From the NCBI GenBank assembly GCA_021770655.1, contig JAETQO010000003.1:45090-109089 (forward strand): 64,000 nucleotides of DNA. The letters run 5' to 3'. This DNA is from Ruminococcus sp. (GTDB lineage: Bacteria; Bacillota; Clostridia; Oscillospirales; Ruminococcaceae). The position numbers and the translations under genes are program-made. The number at the start of each line of letters is the position of its first letter. Positions within the stretch are counted from its first letter, which is position 1. Under the pieces are notes generated by a model that saw only the letters and a program-made list of their open reading frames with translations, did no database searches and was not told the DNA's origin. Shown in pieces: positions 28,100 through 36,301 of this stretch.

Positions 28100-28846
28100 T
28101 CATCGCCGCTGTTCCAGTCCCTCGCCGAATCCATCTGCTGCCTGACCAATCAATTCGTCAATCCATTCCTGTTCCTCTGCCGGGGTTAAGGCTTCCCGAA
28201 GACCGGTGCGGATTACGCCGTACAGCTCGCCGTTCACATTTTCCACATCCCAGATGGCAGATACCAGTTTTGCCCTTGCGGATTCACTGCCGTGGAAATA
28301 GTCCGCCATATTGTTCATATCGCTGTCCTGTTCCTTTTGCAGCAATTCCCGGATTGCGTCCTCGTTAGCGATGCCATAGCCGTTATCCACCTCGTACCAA
28401 TCGCCATATTCCTCATCGGATATCTGAATTTTAAGAGGACAGTAGTAGTTGACGGTCACACCAATCAGCTCGTCCGTCATCGCCTTGATATCCGCCATGA
28501 CTGCCTGCGGAGAGTGATACTGACCGTGAACAATATGCTGTTCGAGTTCTTCCAAAAGCTCCGGTCTGGCGTTCTCCACCATGTGGGCGCACAGGTTAGC
28601 ATCATCCAGGGAATGGGTCGGCTTGAACAGCACCGCCAAGCTGTTGCCAATATCTGAGTCAGCATAGAGTTTGACCTGAATGTCCTGCTCATCCTCATCG
28701 CTGATGGGTATATCCGTAAGCCGTCGGCGGATACCAATCTGCGCAAGCTCATATTGGAGGCTGAAACGATCCATCGGCAAGGTGAGGACTGCCGTCTGAT
28801 CTTTGTGGGATATGAGAGCGTTAAGCATGGCATACCTCCGGTTCAT
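28100..28846 (-). CDS. Mobile-element hypothetical protein (possibly antirestriction-like)
   Basis: 248-aa acidic ORF between element genes on the same strand. Confidence 0.5.
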   Translation of the reverse strand: MNRRYAMLNALISHKDQTAVLTLPMDRFSLQYELAQIGIRRRLTDIPISDEDEQDIQVKLYADSDIGNSLAVLFKPTHSLDDANLCAHMVENARPELLEELEQHIVHGQYHSPQAVMADIKAMTDELIGVTVNYYCPLKIQISDEEYGDWYEVDNGYGIANEDAIRELLQKEQDSDMNNMADYFHGSESARAKLVSAIWDVENVNGELYGVIRTGLREALTPAEEQEWIDELIGQAADGFGEGLEQRR

Positions 28847-29513
28847 TCAAAACTGCTGCGCCGAAGCGGTCAATGGTGACTGCCTGCACAATGAGACGGA
28901 AGGCTCTGTCGGAAACGATGCCGCTGTCCGACAGTTCGCACAGCGATATCTGCCGTTCGCCGGTCTGCAATTCCTCGACGGATTTCCATAGAGCATAGCC
29001 GTCTGTAGAGATATCTCCAAGGTGAACGCTCTGCAAATCTACATTACCGTTTCTTTCGATGTGTCGTTTGGTTCTGATCCACAGAATATGGTCTGCCGTC
29101 AGCAGATACAGTACGGCAAGCGCCTGATTGCTTGGCTTATGCAGACTAAGTCGCTGGGTTTCAAAAATTCGCTTGTGGTGCTCGTTTTGAAAAATCATGT
29201 GTTTATCATCCTTTCGGTTATATATTTTTGAGAGCCGCCTTTGTAACGGGATATGCTTTACCTCTGCATATGCAGCTTTGACGGCTTCACTGAGAGAAGC
29301 TGCGCCGCAGGAAAGCCGGATATCCAGCACAGGACATACATCTTCGGTACAGCCAATCTTTTTTCTATAGTAAAGACAGAGCCGACAGTCGCAGTCTTTC
29401 TTTGTGTATTTGTATGGGCTGCGTTTTTTGCCACCGCCTCGCTGGCTGCCGCCGGGCGGTCGTTTCATAATTGCCTCAATACTGTTGAGGGAGGAGGTAT
29501 GGGTAAAATACAT
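28821..29513 (-). CDS. Mobile-element hypothetical protein with a Cys-rich N-terminal part
   Basis: Start chosen at MYFTHTSSLNSIEAIMKRPPGG after a GGAGCG RBS; an internal RBS+ATG (MIFQNEHHKR…) suggests two products. Confidence 0.5.
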   Translation of the reverse strand: MYFTHTSSLNSIEAIMKRPPGGSQRGGGKKRSPYKYTKKDCDCRLCLYYRKKIGCTEDVCPVLDIRLSCGAASLSEAVKAAYAEVKHIPLQRRLSKIYNRKDDKHMIFQNEHHKRIFETQRLSLHKPSNQALAVLYLLTADHILWIRTKRHIERNGNVDLQSVHLGDISTDGYALWKSVEELQTGERQISLCELSDSGIVSDRAFRLIVQAVTIDRFGAAVLNEPEVCHA

Positions 29514-29539
29514 TTTGATCGCTCCTTTTTGGTGAAATG

Positions 29540-29574
29540 AAAAAAGCCCGAAGTCTTTTGCAAAACTTCGGGCT
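29540..29574 (-). terminator. Intrinsic terminator-like hairpin
   Basis: AGCCCGAAGT…ACTTCGGGCT with T-run on the minus strand. Confidence 0.6.
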
Positions 29575-29729
29575 GTGGGTAACAAAAAACGGCTGACAAG
29601 TTTTTGATGACTTGTCTGCCGTCTATGCAGATATTTGGTTGTACGGGAGTTCAAATCCATACGCAAAGGGAAAATGGCCGTTTTATATCTACAAATATGC
29701 ATCTGAAAATCCCGGTATTTAGGCAGTAA

Positions 29730-29754
29730 AAAACCCCGATAAAATCGGGGTTTT
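29730..29754. terminator. Bidirectional intrinsic terminator
   Basis: AAAACCCCGATAAAATCGGGGTTTT. Confidence 0.75.
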
Positions 29755-29785
29755 CACGGAACATATCTTTTTTATGTTCCTATTA

Positions 29786-29870
29786 TGGTGGGAGAAGATG
29801 GATTCGAACCATCGAAGCTGAAAGCAACAGATTTACAGTCTGCCCCCTTTGGCCACTCGGGAATTCTCCC
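29786..29870 (-). tRNA. tRNA-Tyr (anticodon GTA)
   Basis: GGGAGAATTCCCGAGTGGCC…GACTGTAAATCTG…GGTTCGAATCCATCTTCTCCCACCA. Confidence 0.93.
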
Positions 29871-29901
29871 ATATTAAATTTCTGCTTTGCTTTACAAAAC
29901 A

Positions 29902-29977
29902 TGGAGCTGGTGGACGGACTCGAACCCCCGACCTGCTGATTACAAATCAGCTGCTCTACCAACTGAGCTACACCAGC
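29902..29977 (-). tRNA. tRNA-Thr (anticodon TGT)
   Basis: GCTGGTGTAGCTCAGTTGGTAGAGCAGCTGATTTGTAATCAGCAGGTCGGGGGTTCGAGTCCGTCCACCAGCTCCA. Confidence 0.95.
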
Positions 29978-30195
29978 GTATTGTTCGCTTGATTGACGAA
30001 ATATATTATACCACATATTTCGCCGAATGTCAACAGCGTTTTTCATTGTTTGCAAAATTTTAATATTTCAATACTGCACAAACAAACGCTGATAAAGCTA
30101 TAAATTGTTCTTATAGGTCATCAAAAAGTTTGCTACTGAACTAAATCAAAAGTTACAGCAAAGCCGAAACGGGCAAGCCCGCCACGGTGAATGAC

Positions 30196-30272
30196 TGGTC
30201 GAGGCGACAGGACTTGAACCTGCGGCATCTTGGTCCCAAACCAAGCACTCTACCAAACTGAGTTACGCCTCG
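30196..30272 (-). tRNA. tRNA-Pro (anticodon TGG)
   Basis: CGAGGCGTAACTCAGTTTGGTAGAGTGCTTGGTTTGGGACCAAGATGCCGCAGGTTCAAGTCCTGTCGCCTCGACCA. Confidence 0.95.
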
Positions 30273-30730
30273 TAGCTGACGTTGCACACGGTGGGGAATT
30301 ATATCGTGCCACAGAAAAAATCCAAGCTTTGTGTGCCTTGAGTTTTACGAATATTTCCGCAAAACATTTGTCTGCGTCATCAGACAGCTTTATTATTATA
30401 CTATATAGCATTTTGTTTGTCAAGCAATTTTGCAAGTTTTGTGAGGTTTAAACAAATCACAGCCAATATTTTTGTTTATGTTTAATTATTATTGACGGAA
30501 AAGATTTTACGCACATATACATTATAATAGTATATAACGGGTTATGTCTTTGAAATCGAAGAGATTGGTTTTATTATTGGTATAATTTGATGATTTTTTG
30601 GTGAAAGCGGTTGATTTTTATGTTTTTTTGTGTTATCATATATTTATATATAATAGGTATGCTCTAATTTTTATGATTCAGAAGGGATAGGTTAAACGAG
30701 ACTGCCGAGGGGGACAACGACAGAACCAGA

Positions 30731-31585
30731 GTGTTCACCAAGCAGGAGGCCGCGGAGTATGAGGAAAGGACCAGAGCTTTTTCCGTACCGAAACAGCCTG
30801 TGCACGCTGAGCAAACGGAGCAGTATGTTCAGCCTGCCGTTCAGTATAACGATACATATGAAAATCATGCGGAACAGCAGCAGTCCTATCGTTCGGGAAG
30901 CTACGACGAATACAGCGATGATGATTATGATTACGACGAAGAAGAGGATTACGAGCAGCCAGACGAGGATCAGGCCAAGAAAAAGCTGTTTGTTATAACT
31001 GCGGTCATTACCGTAGGCGTTCTTCTCGTTATTATTCTTGCGGTGGTTGCGGGATATAAGATCTTTGGTTTCGGCGGCGATGATGATTCTCTCAATTACG
31101 TTAACAAAAAGTCTTCGGTTTCGGCGGCTGATGATAAGGACGGAAACAAGGACGGAGTATATGTAGATACTCTTGACGGAGATGAGAGCAAGGCTGAGTC
31201 CAAGAAAGACGAGAAAAAGCCGGACGAGGAAAGCAGTGCCGCCGACAGTGAACAGGATACGATCACTTCCACGACTACTTCTGCGTCTACCACAACAACT
31301 ACTACGACAAAGGCGACTGAGGAAACTACTACCACTACCGACACCGAAAAAACCACAACTACAACGACTTCCTCAGAAACAACGACCACTACTGAGGCAA
31401 CAGGCAACACAGGCGACGCTATTTCGGCTATAACAGGTCAGATAAGCGGCACTGTAGAGTCGTATGAATACAGGACCGAAGATGCCGGATATATTTACTA
31501 CTATGTATATACCACTGACGGTCACGGTTACAGTGCGGCATACAACAAGACCGACGGTTCGGTAGTACTGCAACAGAATTACTGA
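30731..31585 (+). CDS. Single-pass membrane protein: acidic/Tyr-rich N-terminus, TM helix, Thr-rich linker, small C-terminal domain
   Basis: TM KKLFVITAVITVGVLLVIILAVVAGYKIFGF; TTTTTTTKATEETTTTT linker; start uncertain (GTG without a clear RBS). Confidence 0.65.
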   Translation: MFTKQEAAEYEERTRAFSVPKQPVHAEQTEQYVQPAVQYNDTYENHAEQQQSYRSGSYDEYSDDDYDYDEEEDYEQPDEDQAKKKLFVITAVITVGVLLVIILAVVAGYKIFGFGGDDDSLNYVNKKSSVSAADDKDGNKDGVYVDTLDGDESKAESKKDEKKPDEESSAADSEQDTITSTTTSASTTTTTTTKATEETTTTTDTEKTTTTTTSSETTTTTEATGNTGDAISAITGQISGTVESYEYRTEDAGYIYYYVYTTDGHGYSAAYNKTDGSVVLQQNY

Positions 31586-31602
31586 TAATATTTTGCGATT
31601 GT

Positions 31603-31638
31603 AAAAGCGCGTTCCGATTTTATCGGAGCGCGCTTTTT
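31603..31638 (+). terminator. Intrinsic terminator
   Basis: AAAAGCGCG TTCCGA…TCGGA GCGCGCTTTTTT. Confidence 0.75.
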
Positions 31639-31685
31639 TGTGCCGTACTACGGCTTTACAAAATGGTTCATGTTTTGTAAAGTCC

Positions 31686-31713
31686 TTTGCAAACATATTA
31701 CAACAGCTTTACA
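31686..31713 (+). promoter_or_regulatory. Pho-box-like direct repeats upstream of pstS
   Basis: TTTGCA-ATTACA-TTTACA hexamers with starts at 31686, 31697 and 31708 (11-nt spacing). Confidence 0.5.
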
Positions 31714-31843
31714 CACTTCGGGTTTTTGATTTTACATTGGCGATGTATCATTATTATATCACCTGAATATGAATTAAGAAAAGGAGTATAAGAAGGTGTA
31801 TATCGACAGCCGCAAGGCTGATATGGAAAGAGGTATATTTTTT

Positions 31844-32710
31844 ATGAAAACAAGAACATCAAAATTGGGAGTCATTTTAACTGCGCTGGCACTGGCAGGT
31901 TCTATGCTTGCGGGATGCGGAGGAAGCTCGGATAAGATAACGGTCATCTCCCGCGAGGACGGTTCGGGCACAAGAGGCGCGTTTATCGAGCTTACAGGCG
32001 TTGAGGAAAAGGACGCTGACGGAAACAAGACGGACAACACGAAAAAGGACGCGCTTATCTGCAAGTCTACGGATGTAGTGCTTACACAGGTAGCCGGGGA
32101 CAAGAACGCTATCGGTTACATTTCCTTCGGCTCACTTAACGACAAGGTAAAGGTACTCAAGGTTGACGGTGTTGAGCCTTCAACACAGACTATCGAAAGC
32201 GGTGAATACAAGATCGTAAGACCTTTCAACATTGCCGTGAAGGACGGTCTTTCAGACGCGGCTCAGGATTTTGAAAACTACATCATGAGCAAAGAAGGCC
32301 AGCAGGTCATTGAGGACAACGGCTACATTATGATCGACAAGAACGCTGCGGCGTTTGCCTCAAACGGTGCGTCGGGCAAGGTCGTTGTAAGCGGTTCATC
32401 TTCGGTAACACCTGTAATGGAAAAGCTTGCCGAAAGCTATCAGAAGGTAAACTCAGACGTAACTGTTGACGTTCAGCAATCCGACTCTTCGACAGGCATC
32501 AAGGACGCTATCAACGGTACTTCCGACATTGGTATGGCTTCGAGAGATATTTCCGACGACGAGCTTTCACAGGGTATCAAGTCTGTTACTATCGCTCAGG
32601 ACGCTATTGCGGTCATTGTAAATAAGGACAACGATGTTGAGGATCTTTCTCTTGACGATATAAAGGCGATTTATACCGGAGAAAGGGTAAACTGGAGCGA
32701 CGGAGAATAA
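31844..32710 (+). CDS. pstS: Phosphate ABC transporter substrate-binding lipoprotein (PstS-like, permuted order)
   Basis: Lipobox LAGCGG; SREDGSGTRGAF block precedes SGSSSVTPVMEKLAE…DIGMASRDISDDE…IYTGERVNWSD. Confidence 0.85.
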   Translation: MKTRTSKLGVILTALALAGSMLAGCGGSSDKITVISREDGSGTRGAFIELTGVEEKDADGNKTDNTKKDALICKSTDVVLTQVAGDKNAIGYISFGSLNDKVKVLKVDGVEPSTQTIESGEYKIVRPFNIAVKDGLSDAAQDFENYIMSKEGQQVIEDNGYIMIDKNAAAFASNGASGKVVVSGSSSVTPVMEKLAESYQKVNSDVTVDVQQSDSSTGIKDAINGTSDIGMASRDISDDELSQGIKSVTIAQDAIAVIVNKDNDVEDLSLDDIKAIYTGERVNWSDGE

Positions 32711-32773
32711 CCTGCAGCTGAGCAGACAAATGGTGTTTGTGAATTTGTTCGCATTACTATAATAAACATTGAT

Positions 32774-32806
32774 GAGGCGGAGCGGTCAAATCCGTTCCGC
32801 CTTATT
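32774..32806 (+). terminator. Terminator-like hairpin between pstS and pstC
   Basis: AGGCGGAGCGGTCAAATCCGTTCCGCCTTATT. Confidence 0.55.
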
Positions 32807-32915
32807 AAGAAAGCGCTGATCAAATTAAATTCTCCGGCTAAAACTTATGCGGCTGAATTTGATACGCATCACTTTGATCGGTGCATCTTTAAGGAAACAG
32901 GTTTAAATTTATGAG

Positions 32916-33845
32916 GTGATTATTACGGATACTGAAAATACTGCGGCAAAGGTGTTGACAAAGGAACTGCACTGCGGCAATAAAAGCGGCAGGATACTTG
33001 AAAAGGGCATGAAAGCGCTGTTCTTTCTGTGCGCCTGCGTTTCTGTGGCGGCGGTTGTGGTAATATGCGTTTTCATGTTTGCCAAGGGCTGTCCTGCTAT
33101 TGCAAAGATCGGAGTAAAAGAATTTCTGCTGGGTTCGGACTGGAGCCCGCGAAATGTTCCTGCGTCCTATGGAATTTTCCCTATGATAGTAGGCTCGCTT
33201 TACTGCACTGCGGGTGCGATAATCATAGGCGTGCCTATCGGACTTATGACGGCTGTTTTTATGGCGAAGTTCTGTCCGAAAAAGCTTTTTAAATGGCTTA
33301 TGCCGCCTATAAATCTTCTTGCAGGAATCCCCTCTATCGTATACGGTTTCTTCGGAATGGTAGTTGTTGTTCCGCTTATCAGAAACGTTTTCGGCGGAAC
33401 GGGAAACAGCGTTCTGACGGTTTCAATAATTCTGGGAATTATGATACTTCCGACTATCGTAGGTATGAGTGTAAGCGCTTTGCAGGCAGTTCCGGACAGC
33501 TACTACGAAGGTGCGGTGGCTCTGGGAGCGACTCACGAAAGAGCGGTAGCGACAGTGGTATTCCCTGCCGCAAAATCAGGAATACTCGCAAGCGTTATTC
33601 TTGCAGTAGGCAGAGCTATAGGCGAGACTATGGCGGTAATAATGATCGCAGGAAATTCGCCGATCATTCCGGAATCTATGCTGGACGGCGTAAGAACTCT
33701 TACGGGAAATATAGTGATAGAGATGAGCTATGCGGAGGGACTTCATTACGACGCTCTTATCGGAACGGGCGTGGTACTGTTCGTATTCATACTTCTGCTT
33801 AATCTTTGCTTTAATCTTATCACCGGCAGAAAGGATAAGGGGTGA
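32916..33845 (+). CDS. pstC: Phosphate ABC transporter permease PstC
   Basis: AGIPSIVYGFFGMVVVVPLIR, GATHERAVATVVFPAAKSGI, GRAIGETMAVIMIAGN. Confidence 0.95.
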   Translation: MIITDTENTAAKVLTKELHCGNKSGRILEKGMKALFFLCACVSVAAVVVICVFMFAKGCPAIAKIGVKEFLLGSDWSPRNVPASYGIFPMIVGSLYCTAGAIIIGVPIGLMTAVFMAKFCPKKLFKWLMPPINLLAGIPSIVYGFFGMVVVVPLIRNVFGGTGNSVLTVSIILGIMILPTIVGMSVSALQAVPDSYYEGAVALGATHERAVATVVFPAAKSGILASVILAVGRAIGETMAVIMIAGNSPIIPESMLDGVRTLTGNIVIEMSYAEGLHYDALIGTGVVLFVFILLLNLCFNLITGRKDKG

Positions 33846-34696
33846 GCGTTATGAGCGACAAAATGAGAACTTACAGATCGCACCCGATGTCGCTGGTGTT
33901 CAACATACTTACAAAGATAGCGGTAACGCTTACCATTGGCATTTTCGTGCTTATTGTCGGATATGTTATCATCAAGGGCGTACCTTATCTTAAGCCGTCG
34001 CTGTTTTCGGCGAATTACACTTCTGATAACTGCTCGATGCTTCCGGCGATAGCGAACACATTTATAATGCTGTTGGCAGCGCTTGTGATAGCCGCGCCGC
34101 TGGGGATATTCTGCGCTGTATATCTTGTGGAATATGCTAAAAAAGGGAATCGGTTTGTAAGGCTTATAAGACTTACCACCGAAACTCTTTCAGGAATACC
34201 CTCTATCGTATACGGACTTTTCGGAAATATGTTTTTCGTACTGGCTCTTAACTGGAAGCTTTCGATGCTTTCGGGCGCCTGCACGCTGGCTATAATGGTT
34301 CTTCCGCTTATTATCCGTTCTACTGAGGAGGCTCTGAAGTCGGTTGACGACAGCTTCCGCGAGGGCAGCTACGGTCTTGGCGCAGGTAAGCTGAGGACGA
34401 TCTTCGTTATCGTTCTGCCGCCGGCGATAAGCGGTATTCTTTCAGGCGTGATACTTGCTATGGGAAGAATTTTCGGAGAGACCGCCGCTCTTATCTACAC
34501 GGCGGGTACGGTGGCAAAATATGCGGGACTTTCAGATTCAGGGCGCACGCTTGCTATCCATATGTATTCGCTTTCAAACGAGGGACTTCACATGAACGAG
34601 GCGAGCGCAACGGCGGTAGTGCTGCTGGTAGTGGTATTATTGCTGAACGGTCTTGCTTCTCTTGCGGCTAAAAAGCTTTCCAAAGGAGGAAACTAA
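33842..34696 (+). CDS. pstA: Phosphate ABC transporter permease PstA
   Basis: LSGIPSIVYGLFGNMFFV, IVLPPAISGILSGVILAMGRIFGETAALIYTAG. Confidence 0.95.
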   Translation: MSVMSDKMRTYRSHPMSLVFNILTKIAVTLTIGIFVLIVGYVIIKGVPYLKPSLFSANYTSDNCSMLPAIANTFIMLLAALVIAAPLGIFCAVYLVEYAKKGNRFVRLIRLTTETLSGIPSIVYGLFGNMFFVLALNWKLSMLSGACTLAIMVLPLIIRSTEEALKSVDDSFREGSYGLGAGKLRTIFVIVLPPAISGILSGVILAMGRIFGETAALIYTAGTVAKYAGLSDSGRTLAIHMYSLSNEGLHMNEASATAVVLLVVVLLLNGLASLAAKKLSKGGN

Positions 34697-35452
34697 ATGA
34701 CACAGCCAAAACTACAGGTAAAAAACTGCGATTTATTTTACGGAGATTTTCAGGCTCTGAAAAACATAGATCTTGAGATACAGGAAAAGGAGATCACAGC
34801 CTTTATAGGTCCGTCGGGCTGCGGAAAATCAACGCTGCTCAAATCCCTGAACAGAATGAACGATCTGGTCGAGGGCTGTAAGATAACGGGAGAATTTACG
34901 CTGGACGGTGTGAACATCTACAAGGATATGGAGATAACCGAGTTGAGAAAGCGTGTGGGAATGGTTTTTCAAAAGCCTAATCTTTTCCCTATGTCTATTT
35001 ACGACAATATTGCATACGGTCCGAGGACTCACGGCATAAAAAAGAAGGCGGAGCTTGACGAGATCGTTGAGACGACGCTGAAACAGGCTTGCGTATGGGA
35101 CGAAACCAAGGACAGACTAAAAAAATCCGCTCTGGGAATGTCCGGCGGACAACAGCAGAGGATCTGTATTGCCAGAGCTTTGGCGGTAAAGCCGGAGGTT
35201 CTGCTTATGGACGAGCCTACTTCCGCACTGGACCCGATCTCAACAATTAAGATAGAGGAGCTTGCATCGGAGCTGAAAAAGAATTATACTATAGTTATAG
35301 TAACCCATAATATGCAGCAGGCTACACGAATTTCGGATAAAACCGCATTTTTCCTCCACGGAGAGATAGTGGAATTTGACGACACACATACGATTTTTTC
35401 AAATCCGAAGGAGCACAAAACTCTGGAATACATCACCGGACGTTTCGGATAA
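34697..35452 (+). CDS. pstB: Phosphate ABC transporter ATPase
   Basis: [55 protein letters not shown]. Confidence 0.97.
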   Translation: MTQPKLQVKNCDLFYGDFQALKNIDLEIQEKEITAFIGPSGCGKSTLLKSLNRMNDLVEGCKITGEFTLDGVNIYKDMEITELRKRVGMVFQKPNLFPMSIYDNIAYGPRTHGIKKKAELDEIVETTLKQACVWDETKDRLKKSALGMSGGQQQRICIARALAVKPEVLLMDEPTSALDPISTIKIEELASELKKNYTIVIVTHNMQQATRISDKTAFFLHGEIVEFDDTHTIFSNPKEHKTLEYITGRFG

Positions 35453-35483
35453 ACGCAGTCGATGCGGAAAGGAATGAACTGAT

Positions 35484-36143
35484 ATGCGTGAAAATTTTGA
35501 CTGTAAACTCGGGGAGCTTAACAGAAAACTTCTCGATATGGCGGCGATGACGGAGCAGATAATTGCGATGTCCATTAAGTCGCTTGTTGAGCAGGACGAG
35601 GTCCTTGCCAAACAGACTGTGGAATTTGATTTGAAGATAAACGAGGCAGAACGAGAAGTGGAAAGGATATGCCTGCGGCTACTTTTACAGTATCAGCCGG
35701 TTTTTGCGGAAGATCTGAGAAAGGTTTCCTCTGTACTGAAAATGATAACCGATATGGAGCGTATCGGCGATCAGGCGGCGGATATTGCTTCGCTCAACCG
35801 TGCGCTTATCGCCAAGAAACAGAAATGGGAGCTTGACGATATTGCGGAAATGGCGAGGGCGGCGACCTGCATGGTGACACAGGCTATCGACGCTTATGTG
35901 AATAATGACGAAGAGCTTGCCAACACGGTGATAAAATCCGATGATAAGATAGACGAGCTTTTTGTTAAGACAAAGAACAAGATAATCGACGAGATTGCCG
36001 CGGACAAAGCAAACGGCGAAAAGGCTATCGACACTCTTATGACGGCGAAATACTTTGAACGCATCGGAGATCATGCAGTAAACATTGCGGAATGGGTGGT
36101 GTTTTCTATCACGGGGATACACAAGGCCGAGAAAATCATGTAA
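35484..36143 (+). CDS. phoU: Phosphate signalling regulator PhoU
   Basis: MITDMERIGDQAADIA and YFERIGDHAVNIAEWVVF repeats. Confidence 0.95.
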   Translation: MRENFDCKLGELNRKLLDMAAMTEQIIAMSIKSLVEQDEVLAKQTVEFDLKINEAEREVERICLRLLLQYQPVFAEDLRKVSSVLKMITDMERIGDQAADIASLNRALIAKKQKWELDDIAEMARAATCMVTQAIDAYVNNDEELANTVIKSDDKIDELFVKTKNKIIDEIAADKANGEKAIDTLMTAKYFERIGDHAVNIAEWVVFSITGIHKAEKIM

Positions 36144-36193
36144 TTTACACAGTAAAAAACAGACATCTGCACGATAAATGACGATTTATGCGA

Positions 36194-36232
36194 TTTTACC
36201 TAAATTTTACGCTGTCTGATTTGATATTTTAC
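36194..36232 (+). promoter_or_regulatory. Pho-box-like 11-nt-phased repeats upstream of the Na/Pi cotransporter gene
   Basis: TTTTAC at 36194, 36205 and 36227 (spacing 11 and 22). Confidence 0.5.
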
Positions 36233-36301
36233 AATTATAATGTATAATAAGCATTGAAAAGAACGTAATAAAAATGTAAAATATAATTAGGAGAGTCGTG
36301 T

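Noticed and set aside
28100-28846. ArdA-type antirestriction call
   Set aside because: Composition and element context fit loosely, but no diagnostic motif recognised, so kept as hypothetical.
29620-29670. tRNA-like fragment (GGGAGTTCAAATCCAT)
   Set aside because: Only a T-arm-like snippet with partial similarity to tRNA-Tyr; no cloverleaf, insufficient for an att site or pseudo-tRNA call.
29783-30055. Minus-strand 90-aa ORF over the tRNA cluster
   Set aside because: Spurious translation of tRNA-Thr and tRNA-Tyr (GVAQLVEQLICNQQVGGSSPSTS is a classic tRNA artefact).
31096-31410. Val/Ser-rich minus-strand ORF
   Set aside because: Reverse complement of the Thr-codon repeat linker of the plus-strand membrane protein.
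33293-33802. 169-aa Arg/Ser/Gly-rich plus ORF
   Set aside because: Out-of-frame shadow of pstC.
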